Source: Flavobacterium daemonense (lineage in GTDB: Bacteria; Bacteroidota; Bacteroidia; Flavobacteriales; Flavobacteriaceae). From it: a stretch of 64,000 bases of DNA. This document shows, piece by piece, positions 52,396-61,432 of the stretch (within the stretch, counting starts at the first letter, position 1; each line of letters starts with the position of its first letter). The notes under the pieces were generated by a model that saw only the letters and a list, made by a program, of their open reading frames with translations, did not search any database and was not told where the DNA came from. The stretch is from positions 62,001-126,000 of the forward strand of contig NZ_VJYD01000002.1 in assembly GCF_007341385.1 (NCBI RefSeq), read 5' to 3'. A program made the translations under genes and the position numbers.

Positions 52396-53637
52396 ATGAT
52401 TTTAGAAATGAAAGTCCCATCACCAGGGGAATCAATAAAAGAAGTTGAAATTGCAACTTGGTTAGTAAAAGACGGAGATTATGTAGAAAAAGATCAAGCT
52501 ATTGCTGAAGTTGATTCAGATAAAGCTACTCTTGAATTACCTGCTGAAATGAGCGGTGTAATTACACTAAAAGCTGAAGAAGGTGATACAGTAGCAGTAG
52601 GCGCTGTAGTTTGTTTAATTGATACAGATGCTGCAAAACCTGCAGGAAGCGCTCCAGCAGCACCAGCAGCTGAGGCACCGAAAGCGGAAGCACCAAAAGC
52701 AGAAGTAAAAGCTGAGGCTCCAAAAGCAGCTCCGGCACCAGCAGCGGCACCAAGTTATGCAGCTGGAACTCCATCTCCTGCAGCAAGAAAAATATTAGAT
52801 GAAAAAAATATTGCTCCAGCAACAGTTTCAGGAACTGGAAAAGGAGGAAGAATTACTAAAGATGATGCTGTAAACGCTGTGCCTTCTATGGGAACTCCAA
52901 CTGGAGGAAGCCGTGGAACTGAGCGCACAAAATTATCTATGTTGCGTCGTAAAGTAGCAGAAAGATTAGTTTCGGCTAAAAACGAAACAGCTATGCTTAC
53001 TACTTTCAACGAAGTAAACATGACGCCAATCAACCAAATTCGTAATGAATACAAAGATGCTTTCAAAGCTAAACATGGTGGTTTAGGTTTAGGTTTCATG
53101 TCATTCTTTACAAAAGCAGTTACAAGAGCTTTACAATTATATCCAGATGTTAACTCAATGATGGATGGTGACTACAAAATCGCTTACGATTTTGCTGATA
53201 TCTCAATCGCAGTTTCTGGACCAAAAGGATTAATGGTTCCTGTTGTTCGTAATGCTGAATTATTAACTTTCCGTGGAATTGAGGCTGAAATCAAAAGATT
53301 AGCTTTAAGAGCTCGTGATGGTCAAATTACAGTTGACGATATGACTGGAGGAACTTTCACAATCACTAACGGTGGTGTATTCGGAAGTATGTTATCTACT
53401 CCAATCATCAACCCTCCTCAATCAGGAATTTTAGGAATGCACAACATCATCGAACGTCCAATCGCTGTAAACGGTAAAGTGGAAATTCACCCAATGATGT
53501 ACGTTGCTCTTTCTTACGATCACAGAATCATCGACGGACGTGAGTCTGTTGGTTTCTTGGTTGCTGTTAAAGAAGCTTTAGAAAATCCAGTAGAATTATT
53601 GATGAATGGCGACGCTAAACGTGCTTTAGAGTTGTAA
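52396..53637 (+). CDS. sucB: Dihydrolipoyllysine-residue succinyltransferase (E2)
   Basis: Core subunit of the 2-oxoglutarate dehydrogenase complex. 413 residues. The lipoyl domain is at 1-78 with the lipoylated Lys in [10 protein letters not shown], then an Ala/Pro/Glu/Lys-rich flexible linker, the E3-binding domain ([22 protein letters not shown]) and the catalytic domain with the active-site His in [16 protein letters not shown]. Forms an operon with sucA. Confidence 0.97.
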   Translation: MILEMKVPSPGESIKEVEIATWLVKDGDYVEKDQAIAEVDSDKATLELPAEMSGVITLKAEEGDTVAVGAVVCLIDTDAAKPAGSAPAAPAAEAPKAEAPKAEVKAEAPKAAPAPAAAPSYAAGTPSPAARKILDEKNIAPATVSGTGKGGRITKDDAVNAVPSMGTPTGGSRGTERTKLSMLRRKVAERLVSAKNETAMLTTFNEVNMTPINQIRNEYKDAFKAKHGGLGLGFMSFFTKAVTRALQLYPDVNSMMDGDYKIAYDFADISIAVSGPKGLMVPVVRNAELLTFRGIEAEIKRLALRARDGQITVDDMTGGTFTITNGGVFGSMLSTPIINPPQSGILGMHNIIERPIAVNGKVEIHPMMYVALSYDHRIIDGRESVGFLVAVKEALENPVELLMNGDAKRALEL

Positions 53638-53665
53638 TTTCAAGTAATTTTTAACCATATAAAAG

Positions 53666-53697
53666 GCCTGTTCTCTCAAAGGAACAGGTTTTTTTTT
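53666..53697 (+). terminator. Terminator after sucB
   Basis: Stem CCTGTTC/GAACAGG, loop TCTCAAAG, followed by nine T. Confidence 0.85.
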
Positions 53698-53772
53698 GCT
53701 TAAAATTAACTTAAGATTGACTTAAGATGTTAATTTTTTGAATTAATCAAAATTTTAACCACTAAAAAATAA

Positions 53773-53791
53773 TTTATTTAGAATAAATAAA
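53773..53791. promoter_or_regulatory. Palindrome TTTATTTA-GAA-TAAATAAA before the first TonB receptor
   Basis: Perfect 8-3-8 inverted repeat six bases upstream of the -33 TTTG of the receptor promoter. A shorter version (TATTTA-TTC-TAAATA) lies at 58698-58712 before the second receptor. Candidate site for an iron-responsive regulator such as Fur; AT-rich chance palindromes are possible. Confidence 0.45.
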
Positions 53792-53796
53792 AATAG

Positions 53797-53828
53797 TTTG
53801 TATAGCTGGCGATCAAGACATAAATTTG
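53797..53828 (+). promoter_or_regulatory. Promoter of TonB receptor 1
   Basis: TTTG at 53797-53800, 20 bases, TAAATTTG at 53821-53828. The start codon is 27 bases downstream. Confidence 0.6.
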
Positions 53829-53855
53829 CGTTATTCAAATCAATTCTAAATAAAA

Positions 53856-56336
53856 ATGAAATATAAATTTACCATTTCGCTCTTGGCTTTGTTTTTTGTT
53901 TTGTTTTCAAGCACATCAGCTTGGGCACAACAAAAAGCAACAATTAAAGGTCAAATCAACTTAGCTAATAATCAAGCTGCAGACAACGTTTCAATTGTAC
54001 TAAAAGGAACAAAAATTGGAACCAACACCGACAGCAACGGTAATTACGAAATCAAAAACATAAAACCAGGGAACTATACTCTTAGAGTTTCTTCGGTTGG
54101 TCATACTTCAAAAGAAAAAAACATCACACTTAATAGTGGCGATGAAATTATCGAAAACTTCACGATTACTTCAAATTCTGAGCAATTAGACGAAATCGTA
54201 ATAAGTGGAAACGGTAAAAAAAATCCTTTAGCGCGTAAAGAAACACAACAAGTATCAAGATTGCCACTTAAAAATCTTGAAAATCCGCAAGTTTATACTA
54301 CAATCACAAGTGAACTTTTAAAAGAGCAAGTTGTTACAAATTTTGACGACGCTCTTAAAAACGCTCCAGGACTAACACCGCTTTGGGCTTCAACTGGACG
54401 TGGTGGCGATGGTGCAGGTTATTTCTCTTTAAGAGGATTTGCTGTTCAGCCCACTATGATTAATGGATTGCCAGGATTAACAAACGGAAGCTTAGATCCT
54501 GCAAACATCGACAAAATCGAAGTAATCAAAGGACCATCTGGAACTTTATTCGGAAGCAGCCTAATTTCGTACGGTGGTTTAATTAATATCACTACTAAAA
54601 AACCTTACGACCACTTTGGTGGCGAGGTAAACTATACTGCCGGAAGCTACGGCTTAAACCGAGTTACTGTTGATGTTAACACTCCATTGGACGAAGAGCA
54701 CAAAGTAAACTTTCGCTTAAATACGGCTTACCACACTGAAAACAGTTTTCAGGATGCTGGATTCAGAAAATCATTTTTCTTTGCTCCATCTTTATCTTAC
54801 CAAGTAAGCGATAAACTTTCGTTTTTCATCAATACAGAATTCATGAGCAACGAAGCAACAAATCCTACTATGTTGTTTTTAGACAGAGGCGCACCGCTTA
54901 GAGTTCACAATATTGACGAATTAGGTTATGACAACAAACGTTCGTACACTAGCAACGAATTGTCAATCAAAACTCCATCATACAACCTTCAAGGACAAAT
55001 GATGTATAAATTCAATGATCAATGGACTTCACAAACTGTTGTTTCTAGAGGTTCATCAAAATCAGATGGATATTACTCTTACTTATACGAAGGAACACAA
55101 TCCTATCCTGGAATTACCGAAGGAATTGTTTTAGGTCGTTATATGAATTACCAAAACTCGACTACGCTTACAACTGATATTCAACAAAACTTTATTGGTG
55201 ATTTTGTTATCGGAAACATGAGAAACAGAATCGTTGCTGGTCTAGATTATTTCAACAGAGGCGGTATTGATAATGGTTCAAGTTATGTTTCAAATGGAGG
55301 AATTTACATTGGAAACCTTGACACAAAAACAGTAAACGAAGAAGTTTTCGGAATTACTGATCCTGCAAAATACATCACAAACGGAGATAGCGGAAAATTA
55401 ACAAAAGCTGGATCTGATGCACTTTTAGCTGATGCAACTATGACAAACGCTAAAACAAAACAAGAAGTTTATAGCGCGTATTTCTCTGATGTAATCAACT
55501 TTACTCCTGCTTTATCTGCAATGGCAAGTTTACGTGTTGACCGTTTTATGACTGCTGGTGATCTTTCTACAAAAGATGATGATTTTAACCAAACTGCATT
55601 TTCTCCAAAATTCGGATTGGTTTACCAGCCAATTATCGACAAAGTATCGATTTTTGCCAATTACATGGATGGTTTTGCAAACTCTGCTCCTGTTACAGAA
55701 ATCTTATCTGATGGAAGCAGACGTCCAAGAACTTTTAAACCAGAGCATGCTAATCAGTTTGAAGTTGGAACTAAATTAAACATATTTAAAGACAAACTTT
55801 ACGCTACATTCAGCTACTATGATATTCAAGTAAAAGATCAGGTTTATATCGTTTATACAGCTACAACTCAAACAGCGTTTCAAGATGGAGCACAAAGAAA
55901 CAAAGGTTTTGAAGCAGAATTTATTGCAAATCCAATTGACGGTTTAAACATTGTTGCAGGATACAGCTATGTTGATGCAATTTTAAATGCAGGTGATCCT
56001 TCTTTCGTAGGACATAGACCTGAGAGTTCGGGACCAAGAAACTTAGTAAACTTCTGGGCTAGTTATAAATTCCCAGAAGGAGACTTGAACGGTTTTGGTT
56101 TAGGTTTTGGAGGAAACTATGCTGACAAGAACTTAATTATGAACAGAAATGTAGTTGGTCAATTTACAATTCCATCTTACACTGTTTTAAATTCTTCGAT
56201 TTTCTACGGAACAGAAAAATTCACATTGACGCTGAAACTTGACAATATTGCAAACGTTGACACTTATGATGGTTGGTCTACAATCCACCCAAGAAACATG
56301 AGAAGCGCAGCAGCAAGTTTCTCTTATAGATTCTAA
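53856..56336 (+). CDS. TonB-dependent receptor 1 (siderophore type)
   Basis: 826 residues. Signal peptide ending SAWAQQ, then a carboxypeptidase-regulatory-like beta domain (28-115, GTNTDSNGNYEIKNIKPGNY), a plug domain (VVTNFDDALKNAPGLTPLW, IDKIEVIKGPSGTLFGSS) and a C-terminal beta-barrel ending in ASFSYRF. ALKNAPGL and ITTKKP with the GPSGTLFG plug box are typical of ferric-siderophore receptors. The following genes encode small membrane proteins and a PepSY protein, a set seen in iron uptake loci. Paralogue of the receptor at 58716. Substrate not determined. Confidence 0.93.
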   Translation: MKYKFTISLLALFFVLFSSTSAWAQQKATIKGQINLANNQAADNVSIVLKGTKIGTNTDSNGNYEIKNIKPGNYTLRVSSVGHTSKEKNITLNSGDEIIENFTITSNSEQLDEIVISGNGKKNPLARKETQQVSRLPLKNLENPQVYTTITSELLKEQVVTNFDDALKNAPGLTPLWASTGRGGDGAGYFSLRGFAVQPTMINGLPGLTNGSLDPANIDKIEVIKGPSGTLFGSSLISYGGLINITTKKPYDHFGGEVNYTAGSYGLNRVTVDVNTPLDEEHKVNFRLNTAYHTENSFQDAGFRKSFFFAPSLSYQVSDKLSFFINTEFMSNEATNPTMLFLDRGAPLRVHNIDELGYDNKRSYTSNELSIKTPSYNLQGQMMYKFNDQWTSQTVVSRGSSKSDGYYSYLYEGTQSYPGITEGIVLGRYMNYQNSTTLTTDIQQNFIGDFVIGNMRNRIVAGLDYFNRGGIDNGSSYVSNGGIYIGNLDTKTVNEEVFGITDPAKYITNGDSGKLTKAGSDALLADATMTNAKTKQEVYSAYFSDVINFTPALSAMASLRVDRFMTAGDLSTKDDDFNQTAFSPKFGLVYQPIIDKVSIFANYMDGFANSAPVTEILSDGSRRPRTFKPEHANQFEVGTKLNIFKDKLYATFSYYDIQVKDQVYIVYTATTQTAFQDGAQRNKGFEAEFIANPIDGLNIVAGYSYVDAILNAGDPSFVGHRPESSGPRNLVNFWASYKFPEGDLNGFGLGFGGNYADKNLIMNRNVVGQFTIPSYTVLNSSIFYGTEKFTLTLKLDNIANVDTYDGWSTIHPRNMRSAAASFSYRF

Positions 56337-56342
56337 TAAACA

Positions 56343-56378
56343 AAAAACACCTTTCTGCTAAACCAGAAAGGTGTTTTT
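56343..56378 (+). terminator. Terminator after TonB receptor 1
   Basis: Stem AAAAACACCTTTCTG/CAGAAAGGTGTTTTT with a six-base loop. The next gene starts 15 bases later, so it may reduce rather than fully stop transcription into the small membrane genes. Confidence 0.8.
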
Positions 56379-56392
56379 AAATTCTATAAATT

Positions 56393-56725
56393 ATGATAAC
56401 AATAGCCAGCCTTATCGTTTTTTTAGCTTTTTACACCTTGTATTACACTTCAAAAAGAGCCGTTTTATCTTATGATCTTGGGTTTGAAAAATGGATGAAG
56501 AAAAATCCAAAACAAACCAAAATCACAGGATTAATCCTGCTTGCATCTGCATATGCAATGTGGCTTTTTACAAAATCTTTGGGTTGTGGCACTTTGATGT
56601 TTTTCATTCAGCTGATGACCGTTGGAAGTTTGATAATTATTCTGACTCCATTAAAAAAAGTAAACAGTAAAGCACTTTTAGCACTGCTTGTTTTTATCGC
56701 AATTTTGGAATTCTACTACAACTAA
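56393..56725 (+). CDS. Small membrane protein (DUF3325-like)
   Basis: 110 residues with three or four membrane helices (TIASLIVFLAFYTLYYT, GLILLASAYAMWLF, FFIQLMTVGSLIIILTPL, LLALLVFIAILEFYY). The order of this gene, the next one and a PepSY protein resembles DUF3325-DUF3649-PepSY sets beside siderophore receptors in other bacteria; this is recalled, not tested. Role unknown. Confidence 0.7.
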   Translation: MITIASLIVFLAFYTLYYTSKRAVLSYDLGFEKWMKKNPKQTKITGLILLASAYAMWLFTKSLGCGTLMFFIQLMTVGSLIIILTPLKKVNSKALLALLVFIAILEFYYN

Positions 56726-56743
56726 ACCAGTCTACATTACGCT

Positions 56744-57046
56744 ATGCCAGCAAATCCAAAATATTTGACACCTGCCTTTTGGCCTCGTTTTTCCAAAATT
56801 ACAGCTGCTATTTTAGGAGGCTATTTTGTAACAATAAGTTTTCATTTGGCTTTAGCCGCTTGGTTCAATCGTGCTGATGTCTTGATTACAATGGCTTTCA
56901 GCGGATTTATTCTTTGGACAGCATTAATGATAATAGCTTTTTTAGCAAAAAGCGGCTGGAAAATCTGGGGTATCTACATTTTATTGAGTCTACTTTTTTG
57001 TCTTTTTATCTACTTAGGTCAAACCTATAATCAAACGGCGCATTAA
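56744..57046 (+). CDS. Small membrane protein (DUF3649-like)
   Basis: 100 residues with three membrane helices, starting after a short basic N-terminus (FWPRFSKITAAILGGYFVTISFHLALAAW split across the first helix). The pattern GGYF and a central Trp-rich segment remind me of DUF3649. Its stop codon is three bases before the next start, so it is translated together with the PepSY gene. Confidence 0.7.
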   Translation: MPANPKYLTPAFWPRFSKITAAILGGYFVTISFHLALAAWFNRADVLITMAFSGFILWTALMIIAFLAKSGWKIWGIYILLSLLFCLFIYLGQTYNQTAH

Positions 57047-57049
57047 TTT

Positions 57050-58597
57050 ATGAACAACCGTAATTATAATATCTATTTTCATACGCATACTGTTAGTGGC
57101 ATTGTCATAAGTGTAGCTCTTTTTGTGATTTTCTTCGCTGGGTCTTTTTCTTTTTTTAGAGATGAAATCATCAATTGGGAAAGAAGTGAATCTACAGCTT
57201 TAACAAAAGAAATTCAGCTAGATTACAACAATGCACTACAGCATCTTGACAAAAAATATATTTTACACGGAAGAAATATTACGATCTCAAAACCTTCAAT
57301 CGAAGATAGAGTTGCCGTTAGTATGGAAGGAACCAAAGATACTTTGGCTCCAGCCAAACAAAAAGAAGGACAGTTTTTTTATCTGAATAACAAAAATTAC
57401 AAATCATATACTTATGAAGAATCTTATTCATTAGGTGAATTGTTATATCGTCTGCATTTTTTTGCTCAAATTCCATATCCTATTGGCTACTATCTTTCAG
57501 GATTTACGGCTTTATTTTTCTTATTTGCCATCATAACAGGAGTTTTGCTCCATTGGAACAAAATTGTATCGAACTTTTATATGTTTCGTCCAAAAGAAAA
57601 ATTAAAAACACTTTGGACAGATGCACATACGGCTTTAGGAATGATTGATCTTCCTTTTCAATTTGTTTATGCGGTTACGGGAGCTTTTTTTATGATTAAA
57701 CTTTTGATTGTTGCGCCGGCCGTGATGGCATTGTACGGAGGCGATCAAAACAAATTATATAAGGAACTTGAATATATTGATGCCGACTATAAATTTGAAA
57801 ACAAAAAACTAGCAAATCCTTTTAATGTAAACGAACTTGTAGCAAAAGCAAAAAGCAATTGGGCCGATTTTGAAATTACACGTGTTTTCATCCAAAATTA
57901 TGGCGATGCGAATATGCATGTTATGGTCGAAGGCGAAATGCTGAATCACAAAAAATTTACGGAAATAGGAAAAATTGATTTTCGTGTTGCCGATGGAAAA
58001 GTAATTGCCAAAAAAGATCCTGTTTCACAAACCAGCTATTTGGATATTGTGAAAAATGTTTTGTACCGAATTCACTTTGGTGATTACGGCGGTTATGCAT
58101 TAAAAATCATCAGTTTTATTTTAGGAATTATAACTTGTTTTGTCATCATTTCAGGCGTTATGATTTGGTTGGTTGCTAGACAAAAAAACAATCTTCCGGA
58201 AAAGAAAAGACGTTTCAATGCAGTCGTTGTCCGAATATATTTGGCCATTTGTTTGAGTATGTATCCTATCACCGCTTTGGCTTTTATTGGAAGCAAAATA
58301 TTTTATCCTTTAAGTCAATCTAATCTATTTACGCTTTATTTTGGTGGATGGTTGTTGCTTATAATCTTCTTTATCATCAAAAAAGATGATTCTTTTACCA
58401 ATAAATTCTGCCTAATTTCAGGTAGTATTTTAGGTTTTTTAATTCCTGTTACAAACGGAATTGTAACTGGAAACTGGTTTTGGAATTCGTTCATGCAAAA
58501 CAAAATTCAGATTTTCTTTATTGATGTTTTCTGGATCTTCCTGGCTTCCATATCGTTATACGTTGCTTATCATTTAAAACCAAAAAATTCGAATTAG
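57050..58597 (+). CDS. PepSY-domain membrane protein (iron-uptake type)
   Basis: 515 residues. It begins NYNIYFHTHTVSGIVISVALFVIFFAGSFSFFRDE, the PepSY-associated membrane helix, followed by a periplasmic loop, further helices (GFTALFFLFAIITGVLLHWNK; DAHTALGMIDLPFQFVYAVTGAFF) and three C-terminal helices. Histidines in the helices could bind haem, and such proteins are proposed to reduce ferric siderophores in the inner membrane. It is the longer of two PepSY proteins in the locus. Confidence 0.88.
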   Translation: MNNRNYNIYFHTHTVSGIVISVALFVIFFAGSFSFFRDEIINWERSESTALTKEIQLDYNNALQHLDKKYILHGRNITISKPSIEDRVAVSMEGTKDTLAPAKQKEGQFFYLNNKNYKSYTYEESYSLGELLYRLHFFAQIPYPIGYYLSGFTALFFLFAIITGVLLHWNKIVSNFYMFRPKEKLKTLWTDAHTALGMIDLPFQFVYAVTGAFFMIKLLIVAPAVMALYGGDQNKLYKELEYIDADYKFENKKLANPFNVNELVAKAKSNWADFEITRVFIQNYGDANMHVMVEGEMLNHKKFTEIGKIDFRVADGKVIAKKDPVSQTSYLDIVKNVLYRIHFGDYGGYALKIISFILGIITCFVIISGVMIWLVARQKNNLPEKKRRFNAVVVRIYLAICLSMYPITALAFIGSKIFYPLSQSNLFTLYFGGWLLLIIFFIIKKDDSFTNKFCLISGSILGFLIPVTNGIVTGNWFWNSFMQNKIQIFFIDVFWIFLASISLYVAYHLKPKNSN

Positions 58598-58657
58598 CCG
58601 TTAAAAAATTCCTTTTTACTTTATTTCATTTTTTTTTAAATAGTCTCAAAATTACAA

Positions 58658-58688
58658 TTGGTCATATAAACTATTAGTCTTACTTTTG
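58658..58688 (+). promoter_or_regulatory. Promoter of TonB receptor 2
   Basis: TTG at 58658-58660, 20 bases, TACTTTTG at 58681-58688. The start codon is 27 bases downstream, the same distance as for receptor 1. Confidence 0.6.
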
Positions 58689-58697
58689 CCTAATCAA

Positions 58698-58712
58698 TAT
58701 TTATTCTAAATA
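58698..58712. promoter_or_regulatory. Palindrome TATTTA-TTC-TAAATA before TonB receptor 2
   Basis: 6-3-6 inverted repeat between the promoter and the start codon, ending three bases before the ATG. It resembles the larger palindrome at 53773-53791. Confidence 0.4.
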
Positions 58713-58715
58713 AAA

Positions 58716-61169
58716 ATGAAGGGAAAGTTTGCAATAGCATTAATTAGTTTTTGCTTTATATTTTTTGCACAAACATCAGTTTTCGCACAACAAAAAACAG
58801 TTATCAAAGGAACCATTTCGTCTGCAAATGGCGAACCTTTAGAAAATGTTTCAGTACAATTAAGAGGAACTAAAATTGGTGCTCTTACAGACAGCCAAGG
58901 TTTATACGAAATAAAAAATATCAGCGAAGGAAGTTATACACTTCGCGTTTCGGCAGTTGGTCATACTTCAAAAGAAAAGAAAATTATTGTTAGTGGTGAA
59001 CCTGAAATCATTGAAAATTTCACAATTTCTACCAATACTGAAGAACTTGAAGAAGTTTATGTTAAAGGAAATATCAATAAATACAACAAATCTGAGAGCC
59101 CTTTTGTAGCTAGAATGCCGATTAATAATCTTGAAAATTCGCAAGTTTATAGCGTTGTTCCTAAAAGTTTGATGAGAGATCAATTGGTTATCAACCAAGA
59201 TGATGCTTTAAAAAATGTACCTGGATTGTATCAACTTTGGGCTGCGAGCGGAAAAGTTGGTGATGGAGGTTCTTATTTTGCATCGCGCGGATTTGTAACG
59301 CAGAGTTTATTAAGAGATGGAATCGCAGGAAAAATCACTAACACTGTTGACGCGGCAAACTTAGAAAGAATCGAAAGTATTAAAGGACCTTCGGCAACGC
59401 TTTTTGGAAGTATCTTAACTTCTTATGGTGGATTAATCAATAGAGTTACCAAAAAACCAACAGAAAATTTTGGAGGAGATATCAGTTATCAATCAGGAAG
59501 TTATGGTTTAAATCGATTATCAGCCGATTTTAATACTCCTTTAAATGAAGAAAAAACAGCTTTGTTAAGAATTAATGCGGCTTATAACGACGCAAATACG
59601 TTTCAGGATTACGGAAAAAACAGAAGCTACTTTTTTGCTCCCTCTTTTTTATATAAAATAAATGACAAACTGACGATTTCGATCGATGCCGAATTATCAT
59701 CGGTTAATTCATCATCGCCAGCATTTACTTATATTCCGTACGGACAAACTCCAAAAAGCATTAATTTATACAATGCAAATGATATTGCTAGAGACTGGAA
59801 AAGATCTTTTACTGGTGGTGAATTCATGATGGATACTAAAACTGCCAATGTTTTTGCGCAAGCGCATTATCAAATCAATGACAACTGGAAATCACAGACT
59901 ATTTTCAGTTCAAGCGCCAATCAATCAGACGGACCTCAGGCTTGGTTCTATTTGTTAGGAAACAACAAAATGTCAAGAAATGCCTGGAATATGGTTGGGA
60001 AAGACAATATTGTTGAGTTCCAGCAAAACTTTAATGGCCAAACAGAACTTTTTGGAATGAAACATCGATTGCTTTTTGGCGGTGATATTTTGAGATCTGA
60101 AACTAACAGCAGTATTGGATATCTTGGTGGCGACCCGAATAATCCATTCAAAACAGATTATGATATTGTAGATTATTCTGCTGCAAATTCTAATTATTAC
60201 AATTTCAACCCAAATAATATTGAGCCATTATTTGTAAATGGTTATCAATACAGAACCATTACTTCTTTGACAACGTACAGTTTGTATGCTGCTGATGTTA
60301 TCAATATTACTGATCAATTAATTTTATCGGCTGCTTTGCGTTTTGATAATTATAAGAATAACGGAACGTACGATCCTTCTACAAATATTAATTCTGGTGC
60401 TTTTTCGCAAAATACTTTTTCACCAAAACTTGGGCTTGTTTATCAAATCATAAAAGACAAAGTTTCTGTTTTTGGAAACTACCAAAATAGTTTTAAAAAC
60501 ATTGGATATCTATTTGCAAACGTAAATGGAAATCCGGAATTAAAACAATTTGATCCTGAAAAAGCAAATCAGTTTGAAGCTGGTTTGAAATTAAATATCC
60601 TGAAAGACAAATTGAGCGCGAATTTAAGCTACTATAATATTGATGTAAAAAATATTGTTCGTGCCGGACAAGTGGTCAACACAAACGTTCAAGACGGTAA
60701 TCAAACAAGCAAAGGTTTTGAAGCTGAAGTTACTGCAAATCCGTTTTCTGGCTTAAACCTTATTTTTGGATATGCTAATAACAACAGCAAACTAAACAAC
60801 GCAAATGCTGATGTAAATGGTTTAAGACCTGAAACGGCTGGTCCTGAAAATTTAATTAATTATTGGATTAGCTATAGTTTGCAGACTTCTAAATTAAGAG
60901 GATTAGGTTTTGGTGTTGGAGGAAATTACGGCAGCGAAACTTTTGTTTACAATAGAAATCCATCAGGTTCAGGAAATCCTGCAGATGTTGAAACTTTCAT
61001 CTTGCCATCTTATTCAATTGTAAATGCTACATTTTATTACGATCAACCAAAATACAGACTTTCGTTAAAAGTTGACAACCTTACAGATGAACTTTATTTT
61101 AATGGTTATACCACTGTAAATGTGCAAGCGCCAAGAACTTTTATGGGAAGTATAACTTATAAATTTTAA
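58716..61169 (+). CDS. TonB-dependent receptor 2 (siderophore type)
   Basis: 817 residues. Signal peptide ending SVFAQQ; carboxypeptidase-regulatory-like domain (GALTDSQGLYEIKNISEGSY); plug with QDDALKNVPGLYQLWAASG and RIESIKGPSATLFGS; barrel ending MGSITYKF. Same domain order as receptor 1 with an obviously related N-terminal half, so the pair arose by duplication, but the extracellular loops differ. Probably takes up a different ferric siderophore. Confidence 0.93.
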   Translation: MKGKFAIALISFCFIFFAQTSVFAQQKTVIKGTISSANGEPLENVSVQLRGTKIGALTDSQGLYEIKNISEGSYTLRVSAVGHTSKEKKIIVSGEPEIIENFTISTNTEELEEVYVKGNINKYNKSESPFVARMPINNLENSQVYSVVPKSLMRDQLVINQDDALKNVPGLYQLWAASGKVGDGGSYFASRGFVTQSLLRDGIAGKITNTVDAANLERIESIKGPSATLFGSILTSYGGLINRVTKKPTENFGGDISYQSGSYGLNRLSADFNTPLNEEKTALLRINAAYNDANTFQDYGKNRSYFFAPSFLYKINDKLTISIDAELSSVNSSSPAFTYIPYGQTPKSINLYNANDIARDWKRSFTGGEFMMDTKTANVFAQAHYQINDNWKSQTIFSSSANQSDGPQAWFYLLGNNKMSRNAWNMVGKDNIVEFQQNFNGQTELFGMKHRLLFGGDILRSETNSSIGYLGGDPNNPFKTDYDIVDYSAANSNYYNFNPNNIEPLFVNGYQYRTITSLTTYSLYAADVINITDQLILSAALRFDNYKNNGTYDPSTNINSGAFSQNTFSPKLGLVYQIIKDKVSVFGNYQNSFKNIGYLFANVNGNPELKQFDPEKANQFEAGLKLNILKDKLSANLSYYNIDVKNIVRAGQVVNTNVQDGNQTSKGFEAEVTANPFSGLNLIFGYANNNSKLNNANADVNGLRPETAGPENLINYWISYSLQTSKLRGLGFGVGGNYGSETFVYNRNPSGSGNPADVETFILPSYSIVNATFYYDQPKYRLSLKVDNLTDELYFNGYTTVNVQAPRTFMGSITYKF

Positions 61170-61193
61170 GTTTAATCCTTTTGGTGAAATTAA

Positions 61194-61347
61194 TTTAAAC
61201 ACATAGTCCCGAAGCCTCGGGATAGATTTGGAATGCTTAAAAAGGCGTTTCACTTGTTTTAAACAAACATAGTTAGCTATGTGTTAGAAACTAGTTTCTT
61301 TTTTAGCATCTTTTCTAGAAATAAAATCTATGTTTCTATGTGTTGAA
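61194..61347. repeat. Intergenic ACACATAG repeat, copy 2
   Basis: Outer arms TTTAAACACATAG and CTATGTTTCTATGTGTT as in copy 1 at 2291-2430. The middle GGCGTTTCACTT (61244-61255) is the reverse complement of the middle in copy 1. It also contains a 16-base palindrome TCCCGAAGCCTCGGGA at 61207-61222, absent from copy 1. Confidence 0.75.
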
Positions 61348-61432
61348 TAAAAAATTTATGAATTACACTCAACGAGCTAAGTTTAATACCTTTTAGTGGT
61401 ATTTTTGCCGGACAAAAGATTTCTTTTTAAAA

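Noticed and set aside
52562..52822. Leu-rich open frame on the minus strand opposite sucB
   Set aside because: It is the mirror of the Ala/Pro-rich linker codons of sucB and has no independent support.
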